Below the pieces are notes generated by a model that was not told the DNA's origin, searched no databases, and saw nothing but the letters and a program-made list of their open reading frames with translations. Position numbers and translations under genes: made by a program. This document shows positions 50,777 to 51,757 of a DNA stretch of 51,757 nucleotides, in pieces. The DNA is from Candidatus Poribacteria bacterium (GTDB lineage: Bacteria > Poribacteria > WGA-4E > WGA-3G), in assembly GCA_028818705.1 (NCBI GenBank), contig JAPPNJ010000131.1, positions 1 to 51,757 of the forward strand, written 5' to 3'. How positions within the stretch are numbered: position 1 is the first letter of the stretch; each line of letters starts with the position of its first letter.

Positions 50777-51325
50777 TCAACGCAGTAGGTCCCAGGGTAG
50801 TAGAGACGATGCATATTCTTCATCCCCGTGTAGAGCGTACAATCCATTCATTGCTGCGTCAACCCAGTTATCAACAAAATTTTGTGAAAATTTAACATAC
50901 CTATATGCTACCCTGCCATCGTTCCCTCTTGTAGTATGAAGTCTGAGGTGCTTTAGAACGACAGATCCCGTGCTACGATGACAAAGCATATCGGCAATTT
51001 CTCGGTCTGAATTTCTGCATACGACTTTTCGATAGACAGCGAAACAGAAAGTCCAAGCGTTAGGACGATCATCCCAAACATCGGCATCGTCTGGCCCGTG
51101 TCCTTCAAGGATATTCCATCTATGGCTAAGATCTGGTGGTGGCTGTGTTAGACCTAATCTATCTCTCTCAAATATATCTTGTGCAATTCTAATAGACTCT
51201 TCAATATATTGCTCCCACTGGGTGCGGACTGTCGCTTTAATTATCTCGGGATGCGGATCCAGTCCATATTCTGAAATTGCTTTTCGTAATCCTTCATTTG
51301 CTATTTTCTGTACGAGGTTAGACAT
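50777..51325 (-). CDS. unrecognised 182-aa protein
   Basis: No family recognised. The N-terminal 50 residues are helical (LVQKIANEGLRKAISEYGLDPHPEIIKATV). A Pro/Trp-rich middle (PPPDLSHRWNILEGHGPDD) precedes a part with NSDREIADMLCHRSTGSVVLKHLRLHTT, which has the look of a helix-turn-helix. No membrane helix or signal. ATG 51325 has AAAGGAG 11 nt before it and is preferred over 51379. It lies between the methyltransferase-like gene and the HEPN-like gene on the same strand, so it may belong to the same system. Confidence 0.6.
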   Translation of the reverse strand: MSNLVQKIANEGLRKAISEYGLDPHPEIIKATVRTQWEQYIEESIRIAQDIFERDRLGLTQPPPDLSHRWNILEGHGPDDADVWDDRPNAWTFCFAVYRKVVCRNSDREIADMLCHRSTGSVVLKHLRLHTTRGNDGRVAYRYVKFSQNFVDNWVDAAMNGLYALHGDEEYASSLLPWDLLR

Positions 51326-51408
51326 AGTTACTTCTCTCCTTTGAAAGTAGTCAAAAGGGCATAGAACATACGCGGACACCGTAACAGTATAATCATGGAA
51401 GGTTATAT

Positions 51409-51445
51409 GATAGTATCATCCGGACAATGACAATTTGATACTATC
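51409..51445. promoter_or_regulatory. 10-bp inverted repeat at the methyltransferase stop
   Basis: GATAGTATCA (51409-51418) and TGATACTATC (51436-51445) are perfect inverted repeats, 17 nt apart, spanning the stop codon of the rightmost gene. No T-run follows on either strand, so it looks more like an operator than a terminator. A TATACT (minus, 51386-51391) lies 17 nt beyond one arm, which would place that arm at a -35 position. Confidence 0.35.
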
Positions 51446-51757
51446 CCGTGACAACCGTTTCCTCCCCCAGCATATCAATAATCTTTACAGCGACGCGGGC
51501 ATCAAGACGCGGCAACGAAACCCTGTATTCTCCATCAACAAAATCTTCCTTTTTCTTTGGAACATCGCTTTCAACTATATTGAAATGCTCACCTGTGTAG
51601 TTGGTATCAATCAACACGCAATCGATCTGTGCGCGGAAATCGTCAATTTGCTCGTCAAAAATCGTGCGGTCAATATCCATCCGTGCTAAGATGGTTGGAC
51701 TTATATAATCTGCGATGGTAATTGTGACGTTTTGTCCTTCTTTTTCAAACTTAACGT
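51441..51757 (-). CDS. C-terminal end of probable site-specific DNA methyltransferase (partial)
   Basis: The reading frame enters from the right edge with no stop, so only about the last 105 residues are present (an internal ATG at 51680 is not the true start). The sequence DYISPTILAR, then FRAQIDCVLIDTNYTGEHFN, then ESDVPKKKEDFVDGEY and VAVKIIDMLGEE is, as far as I recall, typical of the tail of type III/Mod-like site-specific DNA methyltransferases. No catalytic motif lies inside the window. The two genes behind it on the same strand may form one restriction or defence operon. Confidence 0.5.
   Translation of the reverse strand, partial: VKFEKEGQNVTITIADYISPTILARMDIDRTIFDEQIDDFRAQIDCVLIDTNYTGEHFNIVESDVPKKKEDFVDGEYRVSLPRLDARVAVKIIDMLGEETVVTG

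Noticed and set aside
1..51757. CRISPR arrays, tRNA and rRNA genes.
   Set aside because: No direct repeats with regular 30-40-nt spacers and no T-loop or rRNA landmarks were found by eye on either strand; the heptamer arrays are too short in period to be CRISPR.

Overview
The window looks like chromosomal DNA of an uncultured bacterium. Three phytanoyl-CoA dioxygenase-like genes, FG-GAP/VCBS repeat proteins, a subtilase with a sorting-like tail and many short palindromic intergenic repeats resemble what is known of Candidatus Poribacteria and relatives. That assignment is inference; no rRNA or tRNA is present to test it. Several promoters match the sigma-70 consensus with 17-nt spacers, so most starts could be set from promoters and Shine-Dalgarno sites.

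Layout. 0-3.2 kb: an AddB-like nuclease. 3.4-4.0 kb: Mn-type superoxide dismutase with promoter and terminator. 4.1-8.2 kb: branched-chain amino acid genes ilvB-ilvN-ilvC behind a T-box leader whose specifier reads best as GTC (Val). 8.3-12.5 kb: a GNAT enzyme, an FG-GAP protein, an unrecognised conserved protein and a first PhyH dioxygenase. 12.5-17.6 kb (minus): an ECF sigma factor fused to a beta-rich domain, two paralogous ABC-2 permeases and a HAD hydrolase. 17.9-22.6 kb (minus): a compact operon of a family 5 solute-binding protein, a D-2-hydroxyacid dehydrogenase and two PhyH dioxygenases. 22.8-30.3 kb: a MacB/FtsX permease, a HEAT-TPR membrane protein and a large subtilase. 30.5-34.8 kb: a second acetolactate synthase-like enzyme, mtnA and an amidohydrolase.

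35.1-37.6 kb: a structured leader, then a cold-shock-domain protein whose C-terminus looks like one or two Sm/Hfq folds, a YkgJ-type cysteine-cluster protein, a DUF971 protein and a ferredoxin. 38.1-43.2 kb: recJ overlapping a Rel/SpoT (p)ppGpp enzyme, then rpmB. 43.5-48.3 kb: a GT4 glycosyltransferase, an EamA-like membrane protein, and an ECF sigma-DUF4097-DUF2752 module followed by a MITE-like element and a small membrane protein. 48.7 kb to the right edge resembles a defence island: a TIR-like DUF1863 protein, a convergent three-helix membrane protein, a Zn-Cys protein with a HEPN-type R-x5-H motif, an unrecognised protein and the end of a probable site-specific DNA methyltransferase.

The strongest observations are the cold-shock/Sm-like fusion, the right-end island, and a 29-nt promoter element shared in register by the two ECF sigma genes (with a degenerate third copy near 34.95 kb). 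At least five families of intergenic repeats are visible: heptamer arrays of TGAYAAC type, hairpins with an ATACC tail, hairpins with a YTCC loop, hairpins with an ATGTYTATAG tail, and a longer element shared by the mtnA and TIR upstream regions.
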